Below, piece by piece: positions 29,978 through 39,927 of a DNA stretch of 64,000 nt. Position numbers and translations under genes: made by a program. The notes under the pieces were generated by a model that was not told the DNA's origin, searched no databases, and was given only the letters and a program-made list of their open reading frames with translations. Location of the stretch: contig CACEAR010000001.1 of NCBI GenBank assembly GCA_902557575.1, forward strand, positions 62,001-126,000, read 5' to 3'. Origin of the DNA: an uncultured SAR86 cluster bacterium (GTDB lineage Bacteria > Pseudomonadota > Gammaproteobacteria > Magnimaribacterales > D2472). Numbering within the stretch: position 1 is the first letter of the stretch; every line of letters starts with the position of its first letter.

Positions 29978-30980
29978 ATATTTTATTGGGTTAATGACCG
30001 GAACAAGCGCTGATTCAATTGATGGGTGTGTGGTGGATTTCAGTAATGGATTTGAACTTATACACTCAAAATCAAACAATCTTGAAAAAAACTACAAGTC
30101 AAAATATGAGGAAGCTATTAAAAAAGGCTTTAAGAACAAAGAAGATGACGAAATTGTGCTTGAGCTTGAGGAGAGCTTAAATAAGAGCTCTGTGAAGCTA
30201 ATTAAAAACTTGTTAGAAGAAATTGATACATCTTTAATATCTGCAATAGGTTTTCCTGGACAAACTATGTTTCATGACACTGAGCGAAGCTATCAAATCG
30301 GATGCGCTCAATTTCTAGCTGATGAAGTTGGAATTAAAGTAATTCATGATTTTAGAAACTATGACATGCAAAAAGGAGGTTTGGGTGCGCCGCTCGTTCC
30401 AGAATTCCATAAATATCTTTTTGCTGAATCAAACAAAAGAAAAGCTATTTTCAATATTGGAGGAATATCTAATGGTACTTACTTGGATGGAGAAGATATT
30501 AAAGTAGCTTCAGATGTCGGACCTGGTAACTGTTTAATAGATTTAGTCGCAATGCGTGACTTTGGGATGCCATATGATGAAGATGGAAAGATTGCAGCTA
30601 CAGGACAAATAGATCAAAGGCTTTTAAATAGCTTGCTCGATAAAATCCGCACTAAAAGCTATCCCAGAGCAGATGATAAATCTTTTTACTATAATCTTGA
30701 TGAACTTGAATCAAATAAGCCTGAAAATCTATTGGCAACTCTAAGCGAGCTAACCGCTTTGTGTATATCTGATTTTTGCCGTTCTTGTGATATGCCTGTG
30801 GAGATATTGCTGCATGGTGGTGGTACCAAAAATAAATTCCTCATGGAAAGACTGGAGAAAAATATTGGATCATCTTTAAGATTTACAGACCATTTTATCC
30901 CTTCAAAATTTGTAGAATCTGCAGCTTTTGCTTATCTAGCTTATTTGAAAAGAGGTTTATTGGTTGAACCTAGACGGTAA
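29970..30980 (+). CDS. anmK: Anhydro-N-acetylmuramic acid kinase
   Basis: 336 residues, slightly short for the family. The N-terminal GLMTGTSADSIDGCVVDF is the AnmK signature; FPGQTMFH, FRNYDMQKGGLGAPLVPEFH, NIGGISNGT and LHGGGTKN follow in order. It phosphorylates and opens anhydroMurNAc released by wall turnover so it can be recycled. The last 11 bases overlap the end of the convergent erpA gene. Confidence 0.95.
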   Translation: MSKYFIGLMTGTSADSIDGCVVDFSNGFELIHSKSNNLEKNYKSKYEEAIKKGFKNKEDDEIVLELEESLNKSSVKLIKNLLEEIDTSLISAIGFPGQTMFHDTERSYQIGCAQFLADEVGIKVIHDFRNYDMQKGGLGAPLVPEFHKYLFAESNKRKAIFNIGGISNGTYLDGEDIKVASDVGPGNCLIDLVAMRDFGMPYDEDGKIAATGQIDQRLLNSLLDKIRTKSYPRADDKSFYYNLDELESNKPENLLATLSELTALCISDFCRSCDMPVEILLHGGGTKNKFLMERLEKNIGSSLRFTDHFIPSKFVESAAFAYLAYLKRGLLVEPRR

Positions 30981-31302
30981 AAGATTCACCACATCCGCAT
31001 GTGGTCTTGGCGTTAGGGTTTTTAATAATAAATTTAGCGCCTGAGAGATCTTCAACGTAGTCAAGCTCAGAGCCATACAAATATGGATATGAAAGAGAAT
31101 CTAATAAAACTCTGAAATGGCCAAAATCAATTACATCATCATCGAAAGCTTCTTCTGAATCAAACTTAAAACCATATTGGAAGCCGGAGCAACCTCCTCC
31201 CGTGACATAAACGCGGAAAGCATTTGATTCATATTCTGGAAGCAGATTCTGAATCCTTTTCTGCGCACTTTCTGTGACGTTGATAGATGTATTTTGTTTC
31301 AT
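30970..31302 (-). CDS. erpA: A-type iron-sulfur carrier ErpA
   Basis: 110 residues. The three conserved cysteines are visible: one in GGGCSGFQYGF and two in the C-terminal CGCGESF. ErpA delivers Fe-S clusters to target apoproteins, including those for isoprenoid synthesis. The position beside anmK is the usual gammaproteobacterial arrangement. Its 3' end overlaps anmK by 11 bases on the opposite strand. Confidence 0.95.
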   Translation of the reverse strand: MKQNTSINVTESAQKRIQNLLPEYESNAFRVYVTGGGCSGFQYGFKFDSEEAFDDDVIDFGHFRVLLDSLSYPYLYGSELDYVEDLSGAKFIIKNPNAKTTCGCGESFTV

Positions 31303-31353
31303 AGCGTTATCTTAATAAATTAATAGTATTAGTTTCAATAAAAACAATATCAC

Positions 31354-31875
31354 TTAATGAAATATATCTTTTGCAAAATCATCCACTTTTGACCAATCTG
31401 TAAATTCAAATGATTCATTAATATCTGTTGGTCCATTTGTAATCCACATAATAAATCTAATCATATGTTTATCAAAAAACTTATACTTTGGATAATCAAT
31501 CTTGCCCGCAAAAACGCCCAATTTTTTGGGCTGCCAAGCTGATTGCTTCATAAATTTAATTAAATATGGATTTGTTTCTGGATCACATTTTTCTGGTTTT
31601 CTTGCTACTGCATTAACACTAAAAAAAGCATTCTCTTTTGAATCTAAAATACTTTTATATTTCTTAGAAAAAATAAAAAGTCTTTTATTATGCTTTCCAT
31701 AACGGATGCTTGCACCAACTAAGACTTTATCAGCACTCTTTATCTCAAGCTCTGAACAATCTTCGAGGCTGGTAATTGTGACTGATGCATTAATAGATAA
31801 GACTTCTGCAATTCGATTACATATCGAAACAGTGTGGCCATCAGTTGTTGAAAAAAGAATTAATATTTTATCCAT
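31354..31875 (-). CDS. hemG: Protoporphyrinogen IX dehydrogenase HemG (flavodoxin type)
   Basis: 173 residues of the flavodoxin fold. The FMN loop ILFSTTDGHTVSI opens the protein; VGASIRYGKH and FFSVNAVARKPEK and the C-terminal TDWSKVDDFAKDI align by eye with E. coli HemG. It oxidises protoporphyrinogen IX at the membrane, passing electrons to quinone, in the late heme pathway. The divergent gene pair thiE-hemL begins 24 bases away, and hemL is also a heme/tetrapyrrole gene. Confidence 0.93.
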   Translation of the reverse strand: MDKILILFSTTDGHTVSICNRIAEVLSINASVTITSLEDCSELEIKSADKVLVGASIRYGKHNKRLFIFSKKYKSILDSKENAFFSVNAVARKPEKCDPETNPYLIKFMKQSAWQPKKLGVFAGKIDYPKYKFFDKHMIRFIMWITNGPTDINESFEFTDWSKVDDFAKDIFH

Positions 31876-31899
31876 TTCTATTCTGTTATATTTTATATC

Positions 31900-32532
31900 G
31901 TGATTGATGCTAAAGATAAATTAAAGGGTATTTATGCAGTAACTCCTCCAAAGTTTGATGAAACAAAACTTTTGCATGATATCAATATATGTCTTGGTTG
32001 TGGGATAAAGATATTCCAAATCCGCTATAAAGAGGAAATAACGAGAGAGCTGAAAGATTTTTTCTCAGTTCTTATCAAAGAAATTAAAAAGAAAGAAGGG
32101 ATTACTATCATAAATGATTATCCACACCTTGCTCATGACTTAGGGGCAGATGGCGTCCATTTAGGCAAATCCGATTTATCAGTTCATGCTGTTAGGAATA
32201 AATACAAAAATCTTATTATTGGTAAAACCTGTAAATCATCAATTGAAGAAGCAAAGAAAGCTATAAATGAAGGTGCTAATTATGTCTCATTTGGTGCCTT
32301 CTCTCAGTCTTTAACAAAGAAGGAAGCAATTCCAATTGAAAAAAGTGACTTAGACCTAATAAATAAGTTTAATGTTTCTAATAAAGCAATTATTGGTGGA
32401 ATAAGTAATAAAAACTTTCACGAGGTTGCGGAGCTAAATTTTGATATGATTGCTTTAAGTAATGCTATTTTTAACTCACAAGATATTGCTAAATCAGCAA
32501 GCTTTTTTGTAAACAACTTTAATTTTGAGTAA
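31900..32532 (+). CDS. thiE: Thiamine phosphate synthase
   Basis: 210 residues of the ThiE TIM barrel. It starts with a GTG. Key motifs are FQIRYKE, INDYPHLAHDLGADGVHLGKSDL, IIGKTCKS and GGISNKNF, although the usual G(P)-(F/I)-T-K loop is altered (VSFGAFSQSLTKK). The enzyme joins the thiazole and pyrimidine halves of thiamine. The end overlaps the TTG start of hemL by eight bases. Confidence 0.9.
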   Translation: MIDAKDKLKGIYAVTPPKFDETKLLHDINICLGCGIKIFQIRYKEEITRELKDFFSVLIKEIKKKEGITIINDYPHLAHDLGADGVHLGKSDLSVHAVRNKYKNLIIGKTCKSSIEEAKKAINEGANYVSFGAFSQSLTKKEAIPIEKSDLDLINKFNVSNKAIIGGISNKNFHEVAELNFDMIALSNAIFNSQDIAKSASFFVNNFNFE

Positions 32533-33808
32533 AACGAATAAATCTAAGTCTCTTTTTAATAAAGCAAAATCGGTAATGCCTGGGGGTGTAAATTCACCTG
32601 TAAGAGCATTTGGGAATGTTAATAGTACTCCTATTTTTATTAAGAGCGCCTCTGGGGCATATCTTCATGATGTTGACGGAAATGATTATGTAGACTTTAT
32701 TGGATCTTGGGGTCCAATGATTTTAGGTCACAGTAATCCAAAAATAATAAAAGCAATCAAGGATCAGGCTGACTTAGGAACAAGTTATGGAGCTCCAACA
32801 GAAGCAGAAACATCTATAGGCGAGTTAATAAGAACGATAATGCCCTCAATCGAAAAAATTAGAATGGTAAATTCTGGAACAGAAGCAACAATGAGCTGCA
32901 TAAGGTTGGCTAGAGGATATACAGGTCGCAATAAAATTATTAAATTTACTGGCTGTTATCATGGTCATGTAGATTCTCTTCTTATAAAAGCAGGTTCAGG
33001 AGTATCGACTTTTGGGCTACCCGACTCTCCAGGTATACCTGAAGAACTTGCAAGACATACCATAAGTGTCCCCTACAATGACATAAATGCTTTTTTAGAA
33101 GTCTTTGAGTCAATTAAAAGTGAGCTTGCGGCAGTCATAATTGAACCAATTGCTGGAAATATGGGTTTTATTCCCGGAGATAAAGATTTTTTAGAAACTC
33201 TGAGGACCAAAACATATGAAAGCGGTTCGGTATTAATCTTTGATGAGGTAATGACAGGCTTTCGAGTATCTTTAGGAGGAGCTCAAGAATTATATGGAAT
33301 CACGCCAGACCTAACTGCTTTAGGAAAAGTTATAGGTGGAGGCCTTCCTGTAGGAGCATTTGGTGGCAAGGCCGAAATAATGAACTTTCTCGCACCAGAA
33401 GGACCCGTTTATCAGGCAGGTACTCTTTCAGGCAATCCTCTAGCAGTTGCTGCTGGAAAATGTCTCATTAATGAGCTTATAAAAATAAATCCTTATGATG
33501 AGCTTGAGGCAAATGCCAGCTATCTATTAACAAATATTAAAAATGAGATGTTTAAAAAAGAAATACCCTTCTCTTTTAATCAAATTGGTGGAATGTTTGG
33601 ATTCTTCTTCACAGATGAATTTCCAAATAACTTTGATGATGTAAGCGCATCGAGCGATAAGTATTTTGAAAGTTTTTTTAAAGACTGTCTAAATCAAGGT
33701 ATATACTTTGCTCCATCAAAATATGAAGCTGGATTTATCTCAACAAAGCATACTAAAAAGATTCTTGATGAGGTAATAAATAAGGTAAAGGTGATATATG
33801 GCACATGA
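32525..33808 (+). CDS. hemL: Glutamate-1-semialdehyde 2,1-aminomutase
   Basis: 427 residues, full length, starting at a TTG that lies inside the end of thiE. The start fits the family because PGGVNSPVRAFG comes at the expected distance. PLP-binding Lys is in TALGKVIGGGLPVGAFGG; other markers are NSGTEATMSCIRLAR and YQAGTLSGNPLA. It makes 5-aminolevulinate for heme. The gene order thiE-hemL is common in Gammaproteobacteria. It overlaps the next gene by 11 bases. Confidence 0.97.
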   Translation: MSKTNKSKSLFNKAKSVMPGGVNSPVRAFGNVNSTPIFIKSASGAYLHDVDGNDYVDFIGSWGPMILGHSNPKIIKAIKDQADLGTSYGAPTEAETSIGELIRTIMPSIEKIRMVNSGTEATMSCIRLARGYTGRNKIIKFTGCYHGHVDSLLIKAGSGVSTFGLPDSPGIPEELARHTISVPYNDINAFLEVFESIKSELAAVIIEPIAGNMGFIPGDKDFLETLRTKTYESGSVLIFDEVMTGFRVSLGGAQELYGITPDLTALGKVIGGGLPVGAFGGKAEIMNFLAPEGPVYQAGTLSGNPLAVAAGKCLINELIKINPYDELEANASYLLTNIKNEMFKKEIPFSFNQIGGMFGFFFTDEFPNNFDDVSASSDKYFESFFKDCLNQGIYFAPSKYEAGFISTKHTKKILDEVINKVKVIYGT

Positions 33809-34790
33809 TATAGCGGCAATAGGTAATGCATTGGTTGATACTCAGTTTAAGATTGAGCAAGATTTTCTTGACGAAATTGGTATGAAGCCAGATGAGATGG
33901 TTATTCAATCAAGAGAAGAGCAAAATGCTATATTGGATAAGCTTTTGCTATTAAATCTTGAGTCAGTTATTGACTGTGGTGGCTCTGCTACCAATTCATT
34001 AGTTGCTGCATCTTATTTCGGCTCTTCCTGTCATCATGTTTGTAAATTGAATGATGATGAAGATGGTAATAAATACCTAAAAAGTCTATCAGAGGCTGGA
34101 ATTGATCACATTGGTATTAGCTCGAATGATCAAAATACTCCAACAGGAAAATGTCTTGTTCTTGTTACCCCTGATGCAGCAAGAACTATGTGCAGCACCC
34201 TTGGAATTAGTGAGCATTTAAGTGAGAAAGATATAAATTTTGAGTATCTTCAAAAATCTAAAATCTTCTACATAGAAGGCTATATGGTAACCAGCGATTC
34301 TAACTTTAACTCTGTTACAAAATCTCTTGATTCTTTAGTGGGTTTCGGAACTAAAAAAGCATTATCTCTATCAAATGATGGCATTGTTCATGGTTTTCGA
34401 GAGAAGTTTGAAAAAATACTTTCATATGGAATCGACTTCGTTTTTGGTAATCATGACGAGGCATTGGCTCTTACCGAAACCGATAACATAGATGACGCAA
34501 TAGAAGTTTTAAAAGAAAAAGATTTCACTACCGTAATTACTGATGGGCCTAATGGCAGTTTTATTATTACTGATGGAGATGTTATTAAAAGTAATGGGTT
34601 TGAGGTTGAGGCAATTGATACAAACGGAGCTGGCGACATGTTCGCAGGTGCATTTATGCATGCAATGCTGAGCGGTAAAGAGCTTCATGAATGCGGCGCA
34701 TTTGCTAACTTAGCAGCTTCAAAAATAGTACAAACATTTGGCCCACGTCTTAAAAAAGAGGAATACCAAGATCTCTTAGAAAATTTATAA
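33798..34790 (+). CDS. PfkB-family sugar/adenosine kinase
   Basis: 330 residues with the PfkB start (IAAIGNALVDTQF), the GGSATNSLVAASYFG substrate loop, and the second signature DTNGAGDMFAGAFMHAM carrying the catalytic Asp. The overall form is nearest to adenosine kinase-like bacterial members. The phosphate acceptor cannot be named with confidence. It overlaps hemL by 11 bases and is two bases from pcnB, so the run thiE-hemL-pfkB-pcnB appears to be one transcript. Confidence 0.85.
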   Translation: MAHDIAAIGNALVDTQFKIEQDFLDEIGMKPDEMVIQSREEQNAILDKLLLLNLESVIDCGGSATNSLVAASYFGSSCHHVCKLNDDEDGNKYLKSLSEAGIDHIGISSNDQNTPTGKCLVLVTPDAARTMCSTLGISEHLSEKDINFEYLQKSKIFYIEGYMVTSDSNFNSVTKSLDSLVGFGTKKALSLSNDGIVHGFREKFEKILSYGIDFVFGNHDEALALTETDNIDDAIEVLKEKDFTTVITDGPNGSFIITDGDVIKSNGFEVEAIDTNGAGDMFAGAFMHAMLSGKELHECGAFANLAASKIVQTFGPRLKKEEYQDLLENL

Positions 34791-34792
34791 AC

Positions 34793-36106
34793 TTGATAAT
34801 TAAGAATCTCTTTAAAAAAATCAACAGCAACAAATCGCCTGTTAGCTCTAAGGATTGGAAAAGCATAAGTCCTTTTGCTGTAGAGATTATCAATAAGCTT
34901 CAAGATCATAACTATGAAGCTTACCTTGTTGGTGGTTGTGTCAGAGATTTGTTAGCCAATATTAAACCAAAGGATTTTGATATCGCGACTAATGCTGAGC
35001 CAAAAGAAATTAGGAAAATTTTTAAAGCTTCAAGAATTATTGGGAAAAGATTTCAGTTAGTTCATATATATAAAGGAAAGCAGATAATAGAAGTTGCAAC
35101 ATTTAGAGCTGGTCTCAATAAAAATAGTACAACTATAGAAAATGATCTCATCAAGGATGATGCTGGGAAAATAATCAGAGACAATATCTGGGGTAATATT
35201 GAGGATGATTGCAATAGAAGAGATTTCACAATAAATGCTATTTACTTTTGTCCAATAAGTAATACTTTTAAAGACTTCCATGATGGCGCTCAACACGTTA
35301 AAGAAAAGAAAATAATTTCTATAGGAGATCCTTTATATAGATTTGAAGAAGATCCAGTGAGAAGTCTAAGGGCTATAAGGTTTGCAACTAAACTTAATTT
35401 CAAACTAGATAGCAAAGTAAAAGAAGCTATTTATGAAAAAGGAGACCTTTTAGGCAACATCTCTAATGCAAGATTGTTTGATGAGTTCTGTAAAATCTTT
35501 TTGAATGGGCATGGATATGAAAATTATAAAAAACTTCAATCTTTTGGTATTGCAAAATATCTGCTTAACTTAGAAAAAAAGTATTCTGGAAACAAAGTTT
35601 ATGATGAATCATTCAAAAATACTGATAAAAGGTATAGAGATGGTAAATCTATTACTCCAGGTTTCCTTCTTGCAGCAATCTTATGGCCAAGGTTAATTGA
35701 AAGATGCTCTTTTGATAACGGGATTAATGTTAGAAAATTTTTTAGATCTATGGACTCTATTATCGCTGAACAGCAAAGAATTACTGCCATCCCAAGAAAA
35801 TTCTCTAGCTACATAAAAGACATCTGGTATTTGCAATTAAAATTAAATGATAGATTAAAAAATAATCCTAATAAGATAATTAAGCATCCAAGATTTAGAG
35901 CTGGATATGATTTCCTCTTAATCAGAGAGATGGCCTCAAAAGATAAATCAGATCTCGGGAAGTGGTGGACAAGCTTTCAGCATGCAGATGCTAAATCCAA
36001 GGAAAAAATGATTGGAAAAGTAAGAAAAATTGCAGAAGGTGATGGAAATTTCAACCCAAGAAAGGGTGAGGGAAAAGAATTTGGATTTTCTGAAGAATTA
36101 AGATAA
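34793..36106 (+). CDS. pcnB: Poly(A) polymerase I
   Basis: 437 residues starting at TTG. The nucleotidyltransferase core has VGGCVRDLL and KPKDFDIATNA with the two catalytic Asp residues, then RRDFTINAIYF and EDPVRSLRAIRFATKL, the PcnB/CCA-enzyme signatures. A basic tail (NPRKGEGKEFG) is typical of PcnB rather than the CCA enzyme. It adds 3' A-tails that promote RNA decay. In relatives folK follows; here a deoxynucleoside kinase takes that place. Confidence 0.9.
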   Translation: MIIKNLFKKINSNKSPVSSKDWKSISPFAVEIINKLQDHNYEAYLVGGCVRDLLANIKPKDFDIATNAEPKEIRKIFKASRIIGKRFQLVHIYKGKQIIEVATFRAGLNKNSTTIENDLIKDDAGKIIRDNIWGNIEDDCNRRDFTINAIYFCPISNTFKDFHDGAQHVKEKKIISIGDPLYRFEEDPVRSLRAIRFATKLNFKLDSKVKEAIYEKGDLLGNISNARLFDEFCKIFLNGHGYENYKKLQSFGIAKYLLNLEKKYSGNKVYDESFKNTDKRYRDGKSITPGFLLAAILWPRLIERCSFDNGINVRKFFRSMDSIIAEQQRITAIPRKFSSYIKDIWYLQLKLNDRLKNNPNKIIKHPRFRAGYDFLLIREMASKDKSDLGKWWTSFQHADAKSKEKMIGKVRKIAEGDGNFNPRKGEGKEFGFSEELR

Positions 36107-36125
36107 TCTAATTTTTATATATTTT

Positions 36126-36791
36126 ATGAAATTAGCATATAAAGAAGACCCTTTACCTAAATATATTGCTGTTGAAGGGCCAATTGGGGTTGGAAAAACT
36201 ACCCTGGCAAATAAGCTTGCAAAATCTTTTAACTATGACATTTTGCTTGAAATGCCAGCTGAAAACCCCTTTTTAGAAGCATCTTATAAAAATCCAACAC
36301 AGTCTGCGCTCGCTGCTCAATTATTCTTCTTATTTCAAAGAGTTCAGCAAATGGAAGAGTTGAAACAGAGAAGCTTGTTTGAACCAGTTAGGGTTGCTGA
36401 TTTTATATTGGAGAAAGATAGACTGTTTGCTGAAGTGGTCTTATCGGCAGAGGAAATGAAGCTTTATGACAAAGTTTACGAACACTTAACTCTTGACTCG
36501 CCCACACCAGATCTGGTCATTTATCTTCAAGCACCTGTTGAAGTATTGATGGGAAGAATTGATAAAAGAGGTAATGAATACGAACAATATCTTACTAATG
36601 AATACTTAACAAAAATCAATGAAGCTTATTCCCGATTCTTTTTAGACTATGAAAAAGCGCCAGTTCTGATAGTTAATGCTGCTGACATAAACTTCGAAGA
36701 AAATGAAGAAGATTATGAGATGTTGGTTACAAAAATTATGTCCAATCCAAAAGGAAAGACTTTTATAAATCCCCAACCATCTATTCTTTAA
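36126..36791 (+). CDS. Deoxynucleoside kinase
   Basis: 221 residues. The P-loop is GPIGVGKTT at about 18-26, followed by the family Glu in [11 protein letters not shown], a Q-rich [12 protein letters not shown] helix, and [11 protein letters not shown]. The lid Arg region is [15 protein letters not shown]. It salvages deoxynucleosides by 5'-phosphorylation; the exact base preference (dG/dA versus dC) is not visible. It ends one base before the acs start. Confidence 0.9.
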   Translation: MKLAYKEDPLPKYIAVEGPIGVGKTTLANKLAKSFNYDILLEMPAENPFLEASYKNPTQSALAAQLFFLFQRVQQMEELKQRSLFEPVRVADFILEKDRLFAEVVLSAEEMKLYDKVYEHLTLDSPTPDLVIYLQAPVEVLMGRIDKRGNEYEQYLTNEYLTKINEAYSRFFLDYEKAPVLIVNAADINFEENEEDYEMLVTKIMSNPKGKTFINPQPSIL

Positions 36792-36792
36792 G

Positions 36793-38721
36793 ATGACACA
36801 AGAAATTTATAATCCTAATCCCGGATTTTCAAATCCGCATATAAAAGATTTTGATGAATACTTAAGTCTATATAAAGAGTCAATTGAGAATCCTGAAAAA
36901 TTCTTTGGCGATCTGGCAAAAGAAAATATTTCATGGATTGAAGATTTTAAAGAGGTGCATAATTCTGAATTCCAGGAAACTAAATGGTTTGTTGGAGGAA
37001 AAACAAACATAACGCTCAACTGTATTGATAGACACCTTGAAAAAAATGGCGATAAGGTTGCCTTAATTTGGGAAGGTGATGAGCCAGGAAACTCTAAAGA
37101 AATAACTTTCAAAGAATTACACTCTGAGGTTTGCAGGTTTGCAAATATCCTTAAAACACTTCAAATTAAAAAAGGCTCCAGAGTTTGTATTTATATGCCG
37201 ATGATTCCTGAAGCTGCATTTGCAATGTTTGCATGTGCAAGAATTGGTGCGATCCACTCAGTTGTTTTCGGTGGATTTTCTCCAGAATCTTTAAAGGATA
37301 GAATTTTGGATGCTGATTGTAGAATTGTAATTACTGCTGATGAAGGTGTTCGAGGCGGTAAAAAGGTTCCTTTAAAAGATAATGTTGATGAAGCCCTAAT
37401 AAATTGCCCTGATGTTAAGAATGTCATCGTTGTTAACCGAACTGGTGGAAAAATTAATTGGTTTGAGCATAGAGATCTTTGGTTTCATGAACTAAAAGAT
37501 AAAGTTGATGATGTTTGCGAGCCTGAGCCGATGGATTCTGAAGATCCACTCTTTATTCTTTACACATCTGGATCAACGGGAAAGCCAAAAGGAGTTTTAC
37601 ACACAACGGCTGGATATCTTTTAGGAGCACATATCTCTTTTAAGTATTTATTTGGATTCAACGAAAATGATAAATATTGGTGCACAGCAGATGTTGGCTG
37701 GATTACTGGACATACTTATATTCTTTATGGTCCCTTATCAAATGGGGCTACTTCACTTATGTTTGAAGGCGTGCCTACATATCCAACTGCATCCAGATGT
37801 TGGGAAATATGCGATGAGCATGAAATAAATATTTTTTATACTGCCCCAACTGCCATAAGAGCTTTGATGTCTCTAGGAGATGAATTTGTTGGAAGTACCT
37901 CGAGAAAATCGATTAAAGTTCTGGGTACTGTCGGTGAACCAATAAATCCTGAGGCATGGGACTGGTATTACTCAGTTGTAGGAAATAAATCTTGTGAAGT
38001 TATTGATACATGGTGGCAAACAGAAACTGGTTCAGTCCTTATCTCTCCGATTGCAGGCATTACGCCAACAAAACCAGGCTCTGCAACATTACCATTTTTT
38101 GGTGTAAGACCTGAGCTGTATGATGAGAATGGTACTAAGCAGTCAGGAGAAGCATCGGGTAATCTGGTGATTGAGTCTTCATGGCCCAGTCAAATTAGAA
38201 GTGTTTATAACGATCACCAGAGAATGATTGATACTTATTTTTCAACCTATAGCAATATTTACTTTACAGGTGACGGTGCAAAAAGGGATGAAGATGGTTA
38301 CTTTTGGATTACTGGAAGAGTCGATGATGTTCTTAATGTTTCTGGGCATAGGCTTGGAACAGCTGAAGTTGAAAGTGCGCTTGTTCTGCATCCAGTTGTA
38401 GCTGAAGCTGCTGTGGTGGGCTTTGAGCACCCAATAAAAGGACAAGGCATATACGCTTTTGTTACTTTAATGGTAGGTGAAGAATTTTCAGATGAGTTAT
38501 CAGCAGAATTAAGAAACTTTGTTGGCAAAGAAATTGGTCCTATTGCAAAACCTGACTTAATTCAAAATGCTCCCGGTCTACCAAAAACTAGATCAGGCAA
38601 GATTATGAGAAGAATATTACGTAAAGTTGCTGAAGGTGATTTCGAAAACTTAGGTGATACGACAACACTTGCTGAGCCTGCTGTGGTGTCTGATCTTATA
38701 AATAATAAAAAAAGTTTATGA
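36793..38721 (+). CDS. acs: Acetyl-CoA synthetase
   Basis: 642 residues, full length. AMP-binding motifs [32 protein letters not shown] and [10 protein letters not shown] are present. The C-terminal lid has [18 protein letters not shown] and the acetylatable Lys in [15 protein letters not shown]. It activates acetate to acetyl-CoA. The start is one base after the kinase gene and the stop overlaps a small lipoprotein gene by four bases (ATGA). Confidence 0.97.
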   Translation: MTQEIYNPNPGFSNPHIKDFDEYLSLYKESIENPEKFFGDLAKENISWIEDFKEVHNSEFQETKWFVGGKTNITLNCIDRHLEKNGDKVALIWEGDEPGNSKEITFKELHSEVCRFANILKTLQIKKGSRVCIYMPMIPEAAFAMFACARIGAIHSVVFGGFSPESLKDRILDADCRIVITADEGVRGGKKVPLKDNVDEALINCPDVKNVIVVNRTGGKINWFEHRDLWFHELKDKVDDVCEPEPMDSEDPLFILYTSGSTGKPKGVLHTTAGYLLGAHISFKYLFGFNENDKYWCTADVGWITGHTYILYGPLSNGATSLMFEGVPTYPTASRCWEICDEHEINIFYTAPTAIRALMSLGDEFVGSTSRKSIKVLGTVGEPINPEAWDWYYSVVGNKSCEVIDTWWQTETGSVLISPIAGITPTKPGSATLPFFGVRPELYDENGTKQSGEASGNLVIESSWPSQIRSVYNDHQRMIDTYFSTYSNIYFTGDGAKRDEDGYFWITGRVDDVLNVSGHRLGTAEVESALVLHPVVAEAAVVGFEHPIKGQGIYAFVTLMVGEEFSDELSAELRNFVGKEIGPIAKPDLIQNAPGLPKTRSGKIMRRILRKVAEGDFENLGDTTTLAEPAVVSDLINNKKSL

Positions 38722-39116
38722 ATAGATTAGCTGTCATTTTTTCTTTATCGATAATATTTCTTTTCTCTTGCTCCTCAGCTCCCAACAATGATCCTCTTGC
38801 AGATATCGTTGGCGAAAATAAAATAGGTTATGTGCAAACATCATGCATGCAGAATCCAGATAATGGTCCAAGGATGGTTTCAAGACAAGACAAGCATGAA
38901 TACCTCAACAGAGATGATTACTTTGATTGCGTCGATAGAACAAGTGCTTCCATTGAAGCCCAAATTGAAGAAGAAAGATTAAATAAAGAAAATCAACTCA
39001 AATTAGTGCCAAAAAAAGAAGAAGAAATTAAGCTTGAAGAAGATGAGGATGAGTTAAAAATTAAGTGCGAGCCTGATATTGGAGGAGATACAGGAAGATA
39101 TTACAAATGCTCTTAA
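38718..39116 (+). CDS. Small lipoprotein of unknown function
   Basis: 132 residues. A lipoprotein signal ends at Cys18 (LFSC). After a short conserved-looking stretch with cysteines near 43, 72 and, at the end, 119 and 131, the region 80-115 is a charged Glu/Lys-rich, probably helical stretch. No domain recognised. It is translationally coupled to acs and its stop overlaps the convergent MBL gene by four bases. Confidence 0.7.
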   Translation: MNRLAVIFSLSIIFLFSCSSAPNNDPLADIVGENKIGYVQTSCMQNPDNGPRMVSRQDKHEYLNRDDYFDCVDRTSASIEAQIEEERLNKENQLKLVPKKEEEIKLEEDEDELKIKCEPDIGGDTGRYYKCS

Positions 39117-39925
39117 TCTTCTAAAGACCTATATTTTCCTTTTTCCAGAACAACTCTTTCGTCCTCAATAAGTTTTATCAGATGTGCTTCAAGGCTCCAT
39201 TTTGCAATAGGAAGTAGTTTTGGATTGACATCGTTATAAACTGAAATTAACAGACGATTAATTCCAGTAGCTCCAAGCTTAGAAAGCTTCTTGAAAACTT
39301 TTTCTTCTCTATTTAGCCTGTGTTGAATAGTCCACTCAATAATTTCGTAAGGATTATCAATGTAATTACCATGACCAGGTGCTATTGAATCAAAAGAAAA
39401 ATCATTAAGCTTTTTTAGCGAAGAAATGTATTCGTTCATATTGCCGTCTTTTGGAGCAATAACAACTGTAGATCCATCCATAATATGATCACCACTCAAT
39501 AAGCATTTGATTTCATCAATCAAAAAACAATAATGGTTAGAGGCATGACCAGGTGTATGGATTGGCTTAATCGTATATTCTTCAGTTTCAATATGCTCAT
39601 CTTCTGACAATATAAAATCTGGCTTGAAAGACTCGTCTTGAATTGAGAAATCATTTTCAACCAATTTTCCATAGCAAGGAATAGATAGGCGTTCAGCAAG
39701 AGGTTTAGCCCCTGGTGAGTGATCCATATGAGTATGAGTTACAAGAATCCTTTTAATGTTGTTATCTGCCTTCTCAACAAGCTTATCTAAATGCTTTGGT
39801 ATGTTTGGGCCAGGATCTACTAAGGTTATATCCTTTTTGCCAATGAGGTAGGAGTTTGTCCCTGCGCCAGTAAAAATACCCCCATTTGGTGAAGTTATTT
39901 TCTTTAATAAATTATCTCTTTCCAT
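39113..39925 (-). CDS. MBL-fold hydrolase (LACTB2/glyoxalase II-like)
   Basis: 270 residues, no signal peptide. HTHMDHSPG supplies the first Zn ligands; IHTPGHASNHYCF, LSGDHIMDGS and APGHG supply the rest. The C-terminal winged-helix-like tail (LEAHLIKLIEDERVV) matches the LACTB2-like branch, whose characterised members are endoribonucleases or thioester hydrolases. It lies two bases downstream of the NUDIX gene, which together resemble the NUDIX-MBL pairing often seen in acyl-CoA metabolism clusters. The role is inference. Confidence 0.8.
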   Translation of the reverse strand: MERDNLLKKITSPNGGIFTGAGTNSYLIGKKDITLVDPGPNIPKHLDKLVEKADNNIKRILVTHTHMDHSPGAKPLAERLSIPCYGKLVENDFSIQDESFKPDFILSEDEHIETEEYTIKPIHTPGHASNHYCFLIDEIKCLLSGDHIMDGSTVVIAPKDGNMNEYISSLKKLNDFSFDSIAPGHGNYIDNPYEIIEWTIQHRLNREEKVFKKLSKLGATGINRLLISVYNDVNPKLLPIAKWSLEAHLIKLIEDERVVLEKGKYRSLED

Positions 39926-39927
39926 CG

